A stretch of DNA of 64,000 nt from the NCBI GenBank assembly GCA_949878745.1, contig CATLBH010000004.1:1-64000 (forward strand), in the 5' to 3' direction. Shown here in pieces: positions 8,231 through 18,258 of this stretch. How positions within the stretch are numbered: the first letter of the stretch is position 1; each line of letters begins with the position of its first letter. The notes beneath the pieces are model-generated. The model was given only the letters and a program-made list of their open reading frames with translations, had not been told where the DNA came from and did not search any database. The position numbers were made by a program, and so were the translations under genes. The stretch comes from an uncultured Ruminiclostridium sp. (GTDB taxonomy: Bacteria; Bacillota; Clostridia; Oscillospirales; Ruminococcaceae).

Positions 8231-10861
8231 TTATTCTTCCGTTTCCTCGGAACCGCTTTCCTCTTCCGTCAACACCTCATTTTTTTCCTCTAACTCAGCC
8301 TCCCTAATATCCTCCTCGCTGGCTTCCTCCACCTGTTCCGTTTCCTGTGTATCGTCATGTTCGGTTCTGGTAAACGCCACCACCTTACTGTCCCCGTAAA
8401 GTCTCATTACCCTTACTCCGGTAGCGTATCTCCCCATTACCCTTATATCGTTGGCTCTTATTCTTATTATAACGCCGTCGGTGTTTATGAGAATAACGTC
8501 GTCGTCAGCGCCTAAGGCTCTTATACCGCAGACGAAGCCCTTTTCCTCACCAGCCTTATAGTTCAGTATTCCGAAGCCGCCCCGCTTCTGTACTCTGTAA
8601 TCGGTGACCTGACAGCGGCGACCCATACCCTTGTCGGTTACCGTGAGTATGGTCATATTTTCGTCGTAAACCTTACAGGCTCCCACTATGCTGTCTCCCT
8701 CGCGCAGCTTTATGGCTCTTACCCCGTGAGCGGTTCTTCCCATACTTCTGATGTCGGTTTCAAGGAAGTTGATAGCCATACCGTTTCTTGTGCCTATCAC
8801 CACATGGCTGTCCCCCTCGGTGAGATAGGCCGCCGCTATTTCGTCGCCCTCGTCAAGTCCCACCGCTCTTAAGCCGCCCTTTCGGAGATTTTTGTAGTCG
8901 GAAAGGGGGGTGCGCTTTATTTTACCCTGCTTGGTTATACAGATAAAGAACTTATTTTCCGCAAAATCGGCGGTTTTCATCATGGCCGCCACTCTTTCCC
9001 CCTCGGAAAGCTGTAAAATATTGACTACGTTTATTCCCCTGCTCTGCTTCCCCCCCTCTGGGATTTCGTAGCAGCGGAGCTTATACATATTTCCCATATT
9101 TGTGACAAAGAGAATATCGTCGTGGCTTGAAGCGACAAAGACGTTTTCTATAAAGTCCTCGTCTCTTTGCTTCATTCCGCTTACGCCCTTGCCCCCTCTT
9201 TTCTGGGTGTTGTATATTTCAATGGGCTGGCGCTTTATATAGCCTATGTTGGTGAAGGTGATAACGCTTTCCTCTACGGGGATAAGATCCTCTATATCCA
9301 CCTCGCCGCTTACGTCCTCTATGCTTGTGCGCCTTTCGTCGCCGTATTTTTTCTTAATTACCTCCAGCTCGTCGGAAATGATTTTAAGCACCTTTCCCTC
9401 GTCGGCAAGTATGGCCATATACTCCTTTATCCTGCCCATAAGCTCGGCCAACTCGGACTCGATTTTTTCCCGCTCCAAGCCCGTAAGCTGACCTAATCGC
9501 ATTTGTACGATAGCGTCGGCCTGTTCGGAGGAAAGCCCGATTGTGTGCTCAAAAACAATATCTTTATATTGATCGTCCATGGCGCGGTGAAGGAGGCTGG
9601 AAAGGTCCGCTTCCTTAAAGCGCACCATAAGCCTTTCCTTGCCCTCGGGAATGCTTTTGCTGGAGCGAAGGATGGACACTACCTCGTCTATGTTGTCGAT
9701 ACAGAGCATAAAGCCCTGAAGCAGATGGGCTCTTTCCTTGGCTTTTTTAAGGTCGTAATTTGTTCTGCGGCGGATAACCTCCGTCTGAAAGTCGATGTAA
9801 TTTGTGATTATTTCTTTAAGGGTGAGTATTTTGGGCTGGCCGTCCACTAAGGCGAGCAGAATAACGCCCACCGTGTCCTGAAGCTGGGTATAGTTATACA
9901 GCTTATTCAGCACCACGTTCGCGTTGGCGTCTCTTTTAAGCTCCATAACGATTTTCATACCGTTTCTGTCGCTTTCGTCGCGGAGCACGGAGATTCCCTC
10001 GATACGCTTGTCCCTCATAAGATTGCCTATGTTTTCCAAAAGTCTCGATTTATTCACCATATATGGGATCTCAGTGACCACTATTCTGGTATGAGTTTTT
10101 TCCTCGACAATTTCCGCTCTTCCTCTTAAAATGATTTTTCCTCTGCCGGTCATATAGGCGCTTCTTATTCCCGCTCTGCCCATAATTATGCCGCCGGTGG
10201 GAAAATCGGGGCCTTTTATTACGGTCATAAGCTGTTCGGGTGGAATATCCCGATCGTTTATTACCATATTTATGGCGTCGATGGCTTCTATTAAATTATG
10301 GGGGGGGATATTGGTGGCCATTCCCACGGCTATTCCGGTGCTTCCGTTTACCAGAAGATTGGGGAAGCGGCTGGGGAGCACTTTAGGCTCGGGGATTTTA
10401 TCGTCGTAGTTGGTGCCGAAATCCACGGTATCCTTATTGATATCGGACATCATTTCGCCCGCGATCTTGCTCATTCGGGCTTCGGTATAACGGTAGGCGG
10501 CGGGGGGGTCTCCGTCTATGGAGCCGAAATTTCCGTGACCGTCCACAAGGGGATAGCGAAGGCTGAAATCCTGCGCCAGTCTTACCATGGCGTCGTATAC
10601 GGAGGCGTCGCCGTGGGGGTGATATTTACCCAGAACCTCACCGACGGTGTAGGCGCACTTTCGGTAGGGGTGTTCGTAGGTATTTCCCGCTTCGTCCATG
10701 GTGTATATTATACGTCTGTGTACGGGCTTAAAACCGTCTCTTACGTCCGGCAAGGCTCTTTGCACTATTACCGACATGGAGTATTCAAGGAAGGAGTCTC
10801 TCATTTCCTTGTCGATATCCACTTGTATGAGCTTTTCTGTTGAGGTCTGCTGTTCGTCCAT
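8231..10861 (-). CDS. gyrA: DNA gyrase subunit A
   Basis: 876 residues, the breakage-reunion subunit of gyrase. The N-terminal region is strongly conserved ([26 protein letters not shown]); the catalytic tyrosine is Y125 in YRYTEAR. The C-terminal beta-pinwheel carries a GyrA-box-type segment [10 protein letters not shown] near residue 545. The tail (last 45 residues) is extremely acidic. At the quinolone pocket the residue matching E. coli Ser83 is Ala86, and Asp90 matches Asp87. Unlike the usual layout it is not next to gyrB: about 2 kb holding a YcxB-like gene, a repeat block and a small membrane gene separate them. Confidence 0.98.
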   Translation of the reverse strand: MDEQQTSTEKLIQVDIDKEMRDSFLEYSMSVIVQRALPDVRDGFKPVHRRIIYTMDEAGNTYEHPYRKCAYTVGEVLGKYHPHGDASVYDAMVRLAQDFSLRYPLVDGHGNFGSIDGDPPAAYRYTEARMSKIAGEMMSDINKDTVDFGTNYDDKIPEPKVLPSRFPNLLVNGSTGIAVGMATNIPPHNLIEAIDAINMVINDRDIPPEQLMTVIKGPDFPTGGIIMGRAGIRSAYMTGRGKIILRGRAEIVEEKTHTRIVVTEIPYMVNKSRLLENIGNLMRDKRIEGISVLRDESDRNGMKIVMELKRDANANVVLNKLYNYTQLQDTVGVILLALVDGQPKILTLKEIITNYIDFQTEVIRRRTNYDLKKAKERAHLLQGFMLCIDNIDEVVSILRSSKSIPEGKERLMVRFKEADLSSLLHRAMDDQYKDIVFEHTIGLSSEQADAIVQMRLGQLTGLEREKIESELAELMGRIKEYMAILADEGKVLKIISDELEVIKKKYGDERRTSIEDVSGEVDIEDLIPVEESVITFTNIGYIKRQPIEIYNTQKRGGKGVSGMKQRDEDFIENVFVASSHDDILFVTNMGNMYKLRCYEIPEGGKQSRGINVVNILQLSEGERVAAMMKTADFAENKFFICITKQGKIKRTPLSDYKNLRKGGLRAVGLDEGDEIAAAYLTEGDSHVVIGTRNGMAINFLETDIRSMGRTAHGVRAIKLREGDSIVGACKVYDENMTILTVTDKGMGRRCQVTDYRVQKRGGFGILNYKAGEEKGFVCGIRALGADDDVILINTDGVIIRIRANDIRVMGRYATGVRVMRLYGDSKVVAFTRTEHDDTQETEQVEEASEEDIREAELEEKNEVLTEEESGSEETEE

Positions 10862-10892
10862 TATTTTTTAATTCCTTTTTTTGTGATTTTTT

Positions 10893-11504
10893 TCAAATGT
10901 TTTTATCTTCAAAGTAGGCTCTTACCCTGCTTATTTGTTCCTCGTCAAGGCATCTTTTGGGGAAGATATAGATAAGAGAGCGGTTAAGAAAGAGCAGAAA
11001 AAGCTCGTTTGTCTCCATTGAATCCAAGGTATTTGATCGGAGTTCTATTTTGGTTTTTTCGTGGGTTATTTTTTTTTCTTCGGGGATTTCCATATCCTGA
11101 TCCATAGTCATAACCCCGTTCGGGGTTACGGCAACGGTTTCGGTGTCCTCTTCGGGGAGGATTTCGGTATCTATAACTATTCTCGCGTCTTCGAATTTCG
11201 CGGAGTATTTCTCATCGCCGAAGCTTTCGAGGGTTTTGATAAGCTTTTTTCTGGCGTAGTAGGGGCGGGCCCAGGTGGAAAAGATCATGCCGAGGCCTAT
11301 CACTAAGAGTATGTAGCCGGGCATATTGCCGTAATTGCCTTCCATTATGCTGTGGACTAAGAAGTCGACTCCGATCGCGGCGGCGATGGAGTAGACTGCG
11401 GTAAAGATTATTTTGCGTTTAAGGAGGTATTTGTGTTGGAAGAGTTTATAGCCGGTTTCGATTTCGGAGAGGGTGTTGGTGTATTTTATTTCGAAGTTTT
11501 CCAT
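10893..11504 (-). CDS. YcxB-like membrane protein
   Basis: 203 residues. Two hydrophobic segments (about 30-50 and 62-80) are followed by a soluble domain. The C-terminal stretch ELFLLFLNRSLIYIFPKRC resembles the conserved end of the YcxB-like family, whose function is unknown. AAGGAA precedes the ATG. Located 31 bases upstream of gyrA on the same strand, so it may be co-transcribed with it. Confidence 0.65.
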   Translation of the reverse strand: MENFEIKYTNTLSEIETGYKLFQHKYLLKRKIIFTAVYSIAAAIGVDFLVHSIMEGNYGNMPGYILLVIGLGMIFSTWARPYYARKKLIKTLESFGDEKYSAKFEDARIVIDTEILPEEDTETVAVTPNGVMTMDQDMEIPEEKKITHEKTKIELRSNTLDSMETNELFLLFLNRSLIYIFPKRCLDEEQISRVRAYFEDKNI

Positions 11505-11566
11505 GGGGGTGGGTTCCTTTCTCTTGCGGAGGGGGGTGCTTACCGCAAGGGGGATGAATATTTTTT

Positions 11567-12345
11567 ATTAAAGGTCGATTTCCTTTTTCAATGTCTTATT
11601 TTTGCACCGGCCGTGCTGGGCTACTCCAGCAAGTGGTGGGAATAAGTAAGTTTTGCTTACCGCAAGGGTGGAGGTTTTTATCGAAAGCCGATTCCTTTTT
11701 ACAATGCTTTATTTATTACACGAGCCGTGCAGAACCGCTCCCGCGGGGGCATAAGGTGACACCGAAGGGGGGGAGAAAGTGAACAGGCTCCGCAGGTTAA
11801 TTAAATAAGCTTTAGATAAGCGTAGCACGTGTCCAATACACGGTTTTGGCGAAGCCAAAATTGCGGACAGCGTCCGCAAAGTGTGTTGGACGTACTTCTG
11901 TTTGCGTAGCAAACAGAAGTACTGCACTCCTCCCCCCCCTTAGGTTTCACCTTAAGAATCCCTTCCTTACCCCCCTCTGGGTGTTTTATTGTCAATATGC
12001 CTTTCACTCAAATAAAATGTTGTTCCGATGATTGCTGTTTTCGTATGTTTTGTTTGACTCTGGTGGTTTTATAAAACTGCTCCCAATAAAGCTTTTTCGT
12101 CCGATTTTCTTGATTACCTATCGGTTATTGCCAATGAGTGCTTACCCGTGAAATACTTTGCTTTTGTCTTGCGTATCAAACTCCGCAAACCGTTCCATCA
12201 AGCAATGCTACTCCTACACCAATAACTACCCAACAGCAGGGGGCGCAGCCCAAATTTTCCTAACGGAAAATTTGTCGCCGCTCCGCAAGCTCCGCGTCGG
12301 CTCACTCCGCATTCGCTCCGTTCGCGGCTGCGCCGCAGGTGGGTT
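11567..12345 (+). repeat. Large dispersed repeat block, copy 2
   Basis: Same order of segments as copy 1 at 1-835: a 112-bp tandem pair, GCACGAGCCGTGCAGAACCGC, AAGGTGACACC... with its inverted partner GGTTTCACCTT near 11946, CTGGGTGTTTTATTGTCAATA, and the GC-rich tail with a GGAAAATTT hairpin. The loop between the inverted arms is different from copy 1 and contains its own hairpins (GCGGACAGCGTCCGC; TACTTCTGTTTGC...GCAAACAGAAGTA). It separates gyrA from gyrB. Confidence 0.9.
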
Positions 12346-12381
12346 GGAGCGGAAACAAGTTTGGTTTTTTTGATGCCGAGT

Positions 12382-12780
12382 TCACCGATTTCCCCCTACA
12401 AAAAGTATCCCCAACGCAAATATCAAACAAACCGCGCAAGCAATCACCGCCACTACCGCGTCCGTTATCTTCCCCTTCTTAATAAATCCCGGTATATTCA
12501 ACCCGCTTACAGCCCCCAAAGACAACAGCATAAAAGGAAGCAATACGCCGATTTCGCCGAAACCGAACATAAGGGCGATGATGGAAAAGAGCCATAGGGA
12601 GACGCAGATTATCCCCGCCACCTTTCTGGGAAAAGCCAAAGGCGCCTCTTCTTCGGCGTTTTTTATAGCCTCCTCCGTCATTTTCTCCCTTCGTTCCCTT
12701 TCCTCGTCGGTTTCCTCATGAATAGGCTGCATTTCTGATAAAATTTGAATTATTTTTTCATTGGATCGTTTACTGTTCAT
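12382..12780 (-). CDS. Small predicted membrane protein, unknown function
   Basis: 132 residues from the ATG at 12780, which has AAAGGAG just upstream; an in-frame GTG 15 bases earlier overlaps that site and is unlikely to be used. Residues 1-50 are charged and soluble, then three hydrophobic segments (about 53-72, 75-92 and 104-126) with a conserved-looking NIPGFIKKGK loop. No family recognised. It lies 32 bases downstream of gyrB and is probably co-transcribed with it. Confidence 0.6.
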   Translation of the reverse strand: MNSKRSNEKIIQILSEMQPIHEETDEERERREKMTEEAIKNAEEEAPLAFPRKVAGIICVSLWLFSIIALMFGFGEIGVLLPFMLLSLGAVSGLNIPGFIKKGKITDAVVAVIACAVCLIFALGILFVGGNR

Positions 12781-12812
12781 TTTTACTCCTTTCACAGCGG
12801 AAGGATTTTAAA

Positions 12813-14798
12813 TTAAATATCCAGATTTTCCACATACCGAGCGTTGGTCTCGATAAATTCCCGTCTCGGCTCCACCTTGTCCCCCATAAGAATGGAGAAG
12901 GTAAGGTCGGCTTTTGCCGCGTCGTCAAGGGTCACGCGGAGCATTGTTCTTGTGTCGGGGTTCATTGTGGTTTCCCAAAGCTGAGAAGGATCCATTTCGC
13001 CCAAGCCTTTATAGCGCTGAACGTCCACTTTAGCGGCGCTTTCTCCCTGAAGCTCTTTTATATAACCGTCTCTTTCGTCGTCGGAATAGGCGTACCTTAC
13101 CTGCTTGCCTCTGCTCACCTTAAACAGGGGGGGCTGAGCAAGATATACGTGTCCTTCCTCCACCAAGGGGCGCATAAATCTGAAAAAGAAGGTTAAGAGA
13201 AGGGTTCTGATATGGGCTCCGTCCACGTCGGCATCGGCCATAATAACCACTCTTCCGTATCTCAGCTTTGTCAGGTCGAAATCCTCGCCGATTCCCGTAC
13301 CTAAGGCTTTTACCACGGGGATCAGCTTCTCGTTGTTATAAACCTTGTCCACTCTCGCTTTTTCCACGTTGAGCATTTTTCCCCACAGCGGAAGAATAGC
13401 CTGATAGCGGCTGTTTCTTCCCTGCTTCGCCGAACCGCCCGCCGAGTCTCCCTCGACGATGTATATCTCGGTTTTTTCTATATCCTTGTCGTAACAGTCC
13501 GCGAGCTTTCCGGGAAGTCCCGCCCCGTCTGCGGCGGATTTCCGCTTGGCTTCCATGGCCTTCTTTGCCGCGTCGCGGGCGGCCTGTCCGTTTATGGCCT
13601 TGATCACTATAGCCTGGGCGGTGTCGGGGTGTTCCTCGAAATAATAGGTGAGCTTTTCGCTCACTATCTTGTATACCGCCGGACCCACCTCGGGATTGCC
13701 CAATTTTCCCTTTGTCTGACCCTCGAATTCGCATTCGGGAAGCTTTACGGAAATAACCGCGTTTATGGCCTCTCTTATGGCTTCCCCGCTTATGGCCACA
13801 AATTCGTCTTTTTTATCCTCGTCCTTTTTGCTCTTGGTCTTCTTTTTCTTTTCGTTTTCCTTTTCCTTGTATTTTTTAACGAAATCGTTGACTACCTTGT
13901 TCAGCGCTCTTTTAAAGGCCAGCTCATGAGTGCCGCCGTCCACCGTGTGGATATTGTTGGCGAAGGAGCGGAAGGCCTCGCTGTTGAAATCGGTATTGTA
14001 CTGAAACGCCGCCTCCACCATTATGTCGTCTATGACGTCTTTTATATATATAACGTCGGGGTGGAGCCGCTCGGCTCCCCGCTTTTCCTGAAGCCAGTCT
14101 ACGTATTCCACAATTCCGCCGTCGTATTTCAGGCTTTCGCTTCTGACGTTTTCTTGGTCTCTAAGGTCGGAAATATCTATTTTGATCCCGCCGTTCAAAA
14201 AAGCCTGTTCCCTCATACGATCCAGAAGAGTATCGTAATCGTAATTTATATCGTGAAATATTTCGCCGTCTGCCTTAAATTTTACGGTGGTGCCGGTATT
14301 GTCGGTGTCGCCGATAATTTTAAGCTGTTCGGTATAATGACCTCTGTCAAAGTGCTGGAAATGTATATGCTTCCCGTCGCAGACGGTAAGCTCAAGCCAT
14401 TCGGAAAGGGCGTTCACCACGCTGGCGCCCACCCCGTGAAGTCCGCCTGAAACCTTATATCCGCCGCCGCCAAATTTTCCTCCCGCGTGAAGGATAGTAT
14501 ATACAACGGTGGCGGCGCTTATACCCTCCTTGGGGTGAATACCCGTGGGTATTCCGCGTCCGTTGTCGTTAACCTCTATTATGTTTCCGGAGAGAATCTT
14601 TATTTTTATTTCGGTACAATAGCCCGCCAAAGCTTCGTCGATGGCGTTGTCCACTATTTCATATACAAGGTGGTGAAGTCCGCCGGGGCCTGTGGAGCCG
14701 ATGTACATACCGGGGCGTTTTCTTACCGCTTCCAGCCCCTCCAGTATCTGTATGTCTTCCGCGCCGTAAGCGTGTTCTACTTTGGTTTCGTCGTTCAT
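12813..14798 (-). CDS. gyrB: DNA gyrase subunit B
   Basis: 661 residues, the ATPase subunit of gyrase. GHKL motifs NAIDEA, NDNGRGIPTG and GGLHGVGASVVNAL lie in the first 130 residues; the TOPRIM domain shows EGDSAGGSAKQGR and DADVDGAHIRTLLLTFFFR; the C-terminus has QRYKGLGEM. It is about 20 residues longer than usual because of a lysine-rich insertion (KEKENEKKKKTKSKKDEDKK) in the transducer region near residue 315. Normally gyrB follows recF/remB; here it is 15.6 kb from remB. Confidence 0.98.
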   Translation of the reverse strand: MNDETKVEHAYGAEDIQILEGLEAVRKRPGMYIGSTGPGGLHHLVYEIVDNAIDEALAGYCTEIKIKILSGNIIEVNDNGRGIPTGIHPKEGISAATVVYTILHAGGKFGGGGYKVSGGLHGVGASVVNALSEWLELTVCDGKHIHFQHFDRGHYTEQLKIIGDTDNTGTTVKFKADGEIFHDINYDYDTLLDRMREQAFLNGGIKIDISDLRDQENVRSESLKYDGGIVEYVDWLQEKRGAERLHPDVIYIKDVIDDIMVEAAFQYNTDFNSEAFRSFANNIHTVDGGTHELAFKRALNKVVNDFVKKYKEKENEKKKKTKSKKDEDKKDEFVAISGEAIREAINAVISVKLPECEFEGQTKGKLGNPEVGPAVYKIVSEKLTYYFEEHPDTAQAIVIKAINGQAARDAAKKAMEAKRKSAADGAGLPGKLADCYDKDIEKTEIYIVEGDSAGGSAKQGRNSRYQAILPLWGKMLNVEKARVDKVYNNEKLIPVVKALGTGIGEDFDLTKLRYGRVVIMADADVDGAHIRTLLLTFFFRFMRPLVEEGHVYLAQPPLFKVSRGKQVRYAYSDDERDGYIKELQGESAAKVDVQRYKGLGEMDPSQLWETTMNPDTRTMLRVTLDDAAKADLTFSILMGDKVEPRREFIETNARYVENLDI

Positions 14799-14867
14799 CT
14801 GCGGTTTCCTTTCAAGAGTTCATTGTGTGGATAGCATTATTTAAGCCCTATTATAAATAGTATATCT

Positions 14868-14896
14868 ATTATAGCATATTTTTTCTTTTTTTTCAA
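14868..14896 (-). promoter_or_regulatory. Predicted sigma-A promoter of gyrB
   Basis: Minus strand TTGAAA (14891-14896) and TATAAT (14868-14873) with 17-base spacing, about 70 bases upstream of the ATG. Confidence 0.65.
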
Positions 14897-14929
14897 GTAA
14901 AATGAACATTTATAGGACGGGTTTTAAAA

Positions 14930-15367
14930 AAAATTTTCGATTTTATATAACCTTTTTTTGGGGGAAAATTAACAAATTTATATTTTTTTTGGATTTTTTG
15001 AAACCAAAAGGGATTTTTTGCGTTATTATATAATGAGGGGAATTAATACTAATACTAATTTTTGGTCAGATTATAGACAAAAAATGTTGATCAAAGATTA
15101 GTATAATTCCTCATTGAAGGTGTACACAAAAAATCTTCGCAAAAACCATATATCGAAGTTTTTGCTTGAATTTTGTATACTTTTTAATGGGAATCAGTAG
15201 GTTTAAAGCGGGTGATATAAAGCGCTTTGATTTGGGAGCAAATTTGAAAGGCGGGGCGGTAAATAAATTCTTGTTAAACCTCCTTGTTAAGGGAAAAATA
15301 CGTATTGAACCGTGTTCAAAACCGTATTTTGTACGTTGATCAATTCAGTTAGGAACGGTGTACACCA
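14930..15367. other. Divergent intergenic region between gyrB and the sigma factor gene
   Basis: AT-rich. Holds a single-hairpin repeat (15054-15103), a long imperfect inverted repeat at 15122-15183 (GTACACAAAAAATCTTCGC against a partner ending TTTTGTATAC), a hairpin AAAATACG/CGTATTTT at 15295-15330 with an inner TGAAC-N3-GTTCA, and GGTGTACACC next to the sigma start. The last features could bind a regulator or the sigma factor itself, which is speculation. Confidence 0.5.
15054..15103 (-). repeat. Single-hairpin form of the DHE family
   Basis: 50-bp element with only the CTAATTTTTGGTC/GATCAAAGATTAG hairpin, flanked by TAA on both sides, plus an extra TAATAC copy on the left. It lacks the linker and second hairpin. 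Confidence 0.8.
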
Positions 15368-15952
15368 ATGGACGACAACAAAATAATCGAGCTATATTTC
15401 GCGAGAAACGAAAATGCGCTTAAAGAGACCGAAAACAAGTATTCCAAATACCTATTGTTCATTTCTATGAACATACTGAACAATATTGAGGACGGCTCGG
15501 AATGCGTCAACGACACCTATTTCAAGGCTTGGAACGCCATTCCCCCGGATAATCCCGTATCCTTAAAGTATTTTTTGGGCAAGATCACAAGGCGGCTTTC
15601 CATCGACAGATTACGCCGAAGATCAAGCGGGAAAAGAGCGGGGTCGGAATATGAGCTCTCTCTCGACGAGCTTATGGAATGCGTACCCAATTCCCCCGAT
15701 TTGGCAGCAAGTTCGGCGGAAAATCCGGAAAACCAGGCGGAAGAGTCGGCTCTTGCCTTGTTCATAGAAGGTTTTCTTAATGAACAAAAAGAAGAGGCAA
15801 GAGATATTTTTATTATGCGCTACTACTTTTGCGACAGTATAAAGAATATCGCGGAATGCTTAAGAATAAGCGAGGGAAAAGTTAAAAGCAGCTTGTTCCG
15901 AACAAGGGAGAGTTTAAGGAAAAGCCTTGAGAAAGAAGGGTGGATCTTGTAA
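15368..15952 (+). CDS. ECF-type RNA polymerase sigma factor
   Basis: 194 residues. Region 2 (about 10-75) has the helix CVNDTYFKAWNAIPP and SIDRLRRRS; region 4 (about 135-190) has DIFIMRYYFCDSIKNIAECLRISEGKVKSSLFRTRESLRKSL, a clear helix-turn-helix for -35 binding. The linker is longer and more acidic than usual. It should direct transcription of an extracytoplasmic-response regulon. The serpin gene follows 63 bases downstream on the same strand, so the two are probably one operon, with the serpin's cytoplasmic tail in the position normally taken by an anti-sigma factor. Confidence 0.93.
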   Translation: MDDNKIIELYFARNENALKETENKYSKYLLFISMNILNNIEDGSECVNDTYFKAWNAIPPDNPVSLKYFLGKITRRLSIDRLRRRSSGKRAGSEYELSLDELMECVPNSPDLAASSAENPENQAEESALALFIEGFLNEQKEEARDIFIMRYYFCDSIKNIAECLRISEGKVKSSLFRTRESLRKSLEKEGWIL

Positions 15953-16015
15953 AATGCTTATTTTTACGCTTATAGGCTAATAAATACAGTAATGTGAAAA
16001 GAAAGGTTGTACATT

Positions 16016-17791
16016 ATGAATAAAAATATGAACAAAGATTTGGGTAAAAGGGAAAAGGCAGTAAAATTAAGTGACGCGGTGGGAGGGTTGTCCGAAAAAA
16101 CGGTTTTGGATACCGACAGAAAAAGAGATGGGAAAAGCTCCGCAGAGGCGGAGGGGCGGAAAACCAATGGAAAAAGAACAGCCAAAATGCTTTGGATTTC
16201 CTTGGCGTCCGCTGCGGTTTGCGCGATAGCCGCAGTGGCGGTATTATTCGGAGGCGGGCTGTCTCACAGAGACAATATTGTTCCGCCGAATACGGATGAC
16301 GTTACGAAAAGCACCGATTGGGATACGGAAAACACCGCCGAATCTCCAATTGACGCAAGTACTCCCGAAATAACCGAAGAAAACACCGAAGGTACCGATC
16401 AGAAAAGCGAAGCCGATGTCACCAAAGATACCGATACTATCAAGGAAATTACCGAAACTAAAACGCAGAACTTGCCTCCGGTTAATGTGAAAAGACCCGG
16501 CTTATTGGATATGTCCCTTTATACCGACGTTTTGGCTCAGGCAAAATATCCCGACGCTGCGCCTTACCCCAACGCGGTTTATCTATACGGAGACGACTGG
16601 ATTGATATGTGGAAGATATGGTCAGACGAACGTCAGGAACGCCTTAAATATTCCGAAAAGATTGACGGCGACAAGCTTTCCCGATTTTTCGGGAAAACCG
16701 CTTCGGCCTTTCTGACAAATTCCGAAGGCGAAAATCGGATTTATTCCCCGGTAAATGTTTATGTCGCTCTTTCCATGCTGGCGGAAATCAGCGGCGGGGA
16801 ATCCAGAAAGCAGATATTGGAGCTTACGGAGGCCGATTCCATAGAAAAGCTCAGGACACAAGTTTCTTCCTTGTGGAAGCTTCTTTACAGAAACGACGGA
16901 GCGGGGGATACCGTTCTCGCCAACTCCATTTGGATAAACAAAGGCATTGAGATAAACCCCGACGCGGCCAACCGTGTGGCGGAGAAGTATTTCGCTTCGG
17001 TTTACCGCGGAGATACGGCTTCGGAGGAAACGCTCACGGCCATGAAAAAGTGGCTTAACGATCAGACGGGTGGACTTTTGGAGTACTCGGTGAACAATTT
17101 CACTTTGTCTCCCGATACCGTTATGAGCCTATGTTCTACCGTTTTGTTTCATGGGAAATGGCACAGCTCTAACGAATTTGACAAGGAGAACACCGAGATT
17201 GGAATTTTTCACGGCTTTAACGGGGACACAGAAGCCGAATTTATGAATCAGACCTATTCGGGCGATTATTTTTGGGGAGAAAATTACGGAGCAACCAAGC
17301 TGGATTTTGAAACGGACGGTCAAATGTGGTTTATTCTTCCCGACGAGGGAAAGAGCGTTGACGACGTTTTAAACTCGGGAGAATTTTCGGAGATGTTTAA
17401 GTATGATAAATGGGAGGATAATACATGGGATAAGCGTAAGGACGCGGATATTAACATTCGGCTGCCGAAATTTGACGTTTCCTCGGATATGGAATTGTCG
17501 GAGGGACTTAAAGCTTTGGGAGTAACCGATGTATTCGATTCCGAAAAAGCGGATTTTTCGCCGCTGCTTAAGGATTCGGAAGGAGTTTATTTAAATAAAG
17601 CGGAGCATGCCGCAAGGGTGGTTATAGACGAAGAGGGCTGTACCGCCGCGGCGTTTACCGCCATGGTGGGCGCAATGGGCGGACCTCCCGATTATGAGGA
17701 CGTGGATTTCGTGTTGGACAGACCGTTTATTTTTGCGATTACGGATATTAAAGGGGAAATTTTGTTTATGGGGTGCGTTTATACTGTATAA
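16016..17791 (+). CDS. Membrane-anchored serpin (serine/cysteine protease inhibitor)
   Basis: 591 residues from the ATG with GAAAGG 9 bases upstream (an upstream in-frame TTG is less likely). Residues 1-55 are cytoplasmic and charged; a membrane segment follows (about 58-80, LWISLASAAVCAIAAVAVLF); residues 85-160 are a Thr/Glu-rich linker; about 215-591 is a serpin fold. Typical segments are NRIYSPVNVYVALSMLAEISGGE, VLFHGKWHSSNEF, and the C-terminal DRPFIFAITD. The reactive-loop hinge reads DEEGCTAAAFTAM, with small residues consistent with an inhibitory serpin; the scissile bond cannot be fixed from sequence. It is expected on the outer face of the membrane, inhibiting a host or microbial protease. 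Confidence 0.92.
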   Translation: MNKNMNKDLGKREKAVKLSDAVGGLSEKTVLDTDRKRDGKSSAEAEGRKTNGKRTAKMLWISLASAAVCAIAAVAVLFGGGLSHRDNIVPPNTDDVTKSTDWDTENTAESPIDASTPEITEENTEGTDQKSEADVTKDTDTIKEITETKTQNLPPVNVKRPGLLDMSLYTDVLAQAKYPDAAPYPNAVYLYGDDWIDMWKIWSDERQERLKYSEKIDGDKLSRFFGKTASAFLTNSEGENRIYSPVNVYVALSMLAEISGGESRKQILELTEADSIEKLRTQVSSLWKLLYRNDGAGDTVLANSIWINKGIEINPDAANRVAEKYFASVYRGDTASEETLTAMKKWLNDQTGGLLEYSVNNFTLSPDTVMSLCSTVLFHGKWHSSNEFDKENTEIGIFHGFNGDTEAEFMNQTYSGDYFWGENYGATKLDFETDGQMWFILPDEGKSVDDVLNSGEFSEMFKYDKWEDNTWDKRKDADINIRLPKFDVSSDMELSEGLKALGVTDVFDSEKADFSPLLKDSEGVYLNKAEHAARVVIDEEGCTAAAFTAMVGAMGGPPDYEDVDFVLDRPFIFAITDIKGEILFMGCVYTV

Positions 17792-17805
17792 ATTATTAAA
17801 TTTTC

Positions 17806-17833
17806 AGAAGCCTTTTCGAAGGCTTCTTTTTTT
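17806..17833 (+). terminator. Rho-independent terminator of the sigma/serpin operon
   Basis: Stem AGAAGCCTT/AAGGCTTCT with TTCG-type loop and a run of T residues, 15 bases after the serpin stop. Confidence 0.9.
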
Positions 17834-17849
17834 GATATAATAACAGTAA

Positions 17850-17960
17850 TACTATTTTCAAATTAAAAAAATTGGATAATTTAGTGGATAATTTGAAAAT
17901 AGTGCTTCGGGTGTAATTTCATCTTTAAAAGGTTAGAACCTTTTTAAGATGAAATTAGTA
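17850..17960 (-). repeat. Double-hairpin element, divergent stem set (copy 12)
   Basis: Bounded by TAA (17847-17849, 17961-17963). Stems are CTATTTTCAAATTA and AATTTCATCTT...AAGATGAAATT, unrelated to the common ones, yet the ends (TACTA, ATTAGTA) and the linker (GCTTCGGGTG, the reverse complement of CACCCGAAGC) are kept. The right half of the second hairpin is duplicated directly downstream (17967-18000). Confidence 0.85.
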
Positions 17961-18004
17961 TAAAAAAAAGGTTAGAACCTTTTTAAGATGAAATTAGTAT
18001 AAAA

Positions 18005-18238
18005 ACCCGCCAAATCCGTTTCAAAATAAGAGTTGGCGGTTTTTATGCCATAAGCTTGTTTTTAACTCCGAAGCCCCGCTTGCGGCTTCTAACGTTTGTG
18101 TTTACGCGACAAGCTTATAGTCTTGTTTTTTTGTTCTCTCCTTGTGGCAGTGGGGCTTTGACCCACACCCCGCTTCCTTTTCGGTGTCCGAAAAGGAAGC
18201 GAAAAGGACATTTGCGCGGCTTCGCCGCTTTTTTTTTA
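18005..18238 (+). repeat. Composite gene-end repeat (CCCGCCA hairpin to GCGGCTTCGCCGC tail)
   Basis: A CCCGCCA/TGGCGGT hairpin, an AAGCTTGTTTTT...TCTAACGTTT segment, then the GC-rich gene-end element (18139-18235, type 2, with CTTCCTTTTCGG-TGT-CCGAAAAGGAAG and GCGGCTTCGCCGC followed by T residues). Same order at 23340-23580 and, inverted, at 23151-23375 and 54174-54510. Confidence 0.85.
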
Positions 18239-18258
18239 CAGACCCACCAAAAGTAAAT

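Noticed and set aside
15118-15185. Inverted repeat as a small RNA gene
   Set aside because: Imperfect stem with no promoter or terminator that I can identify.
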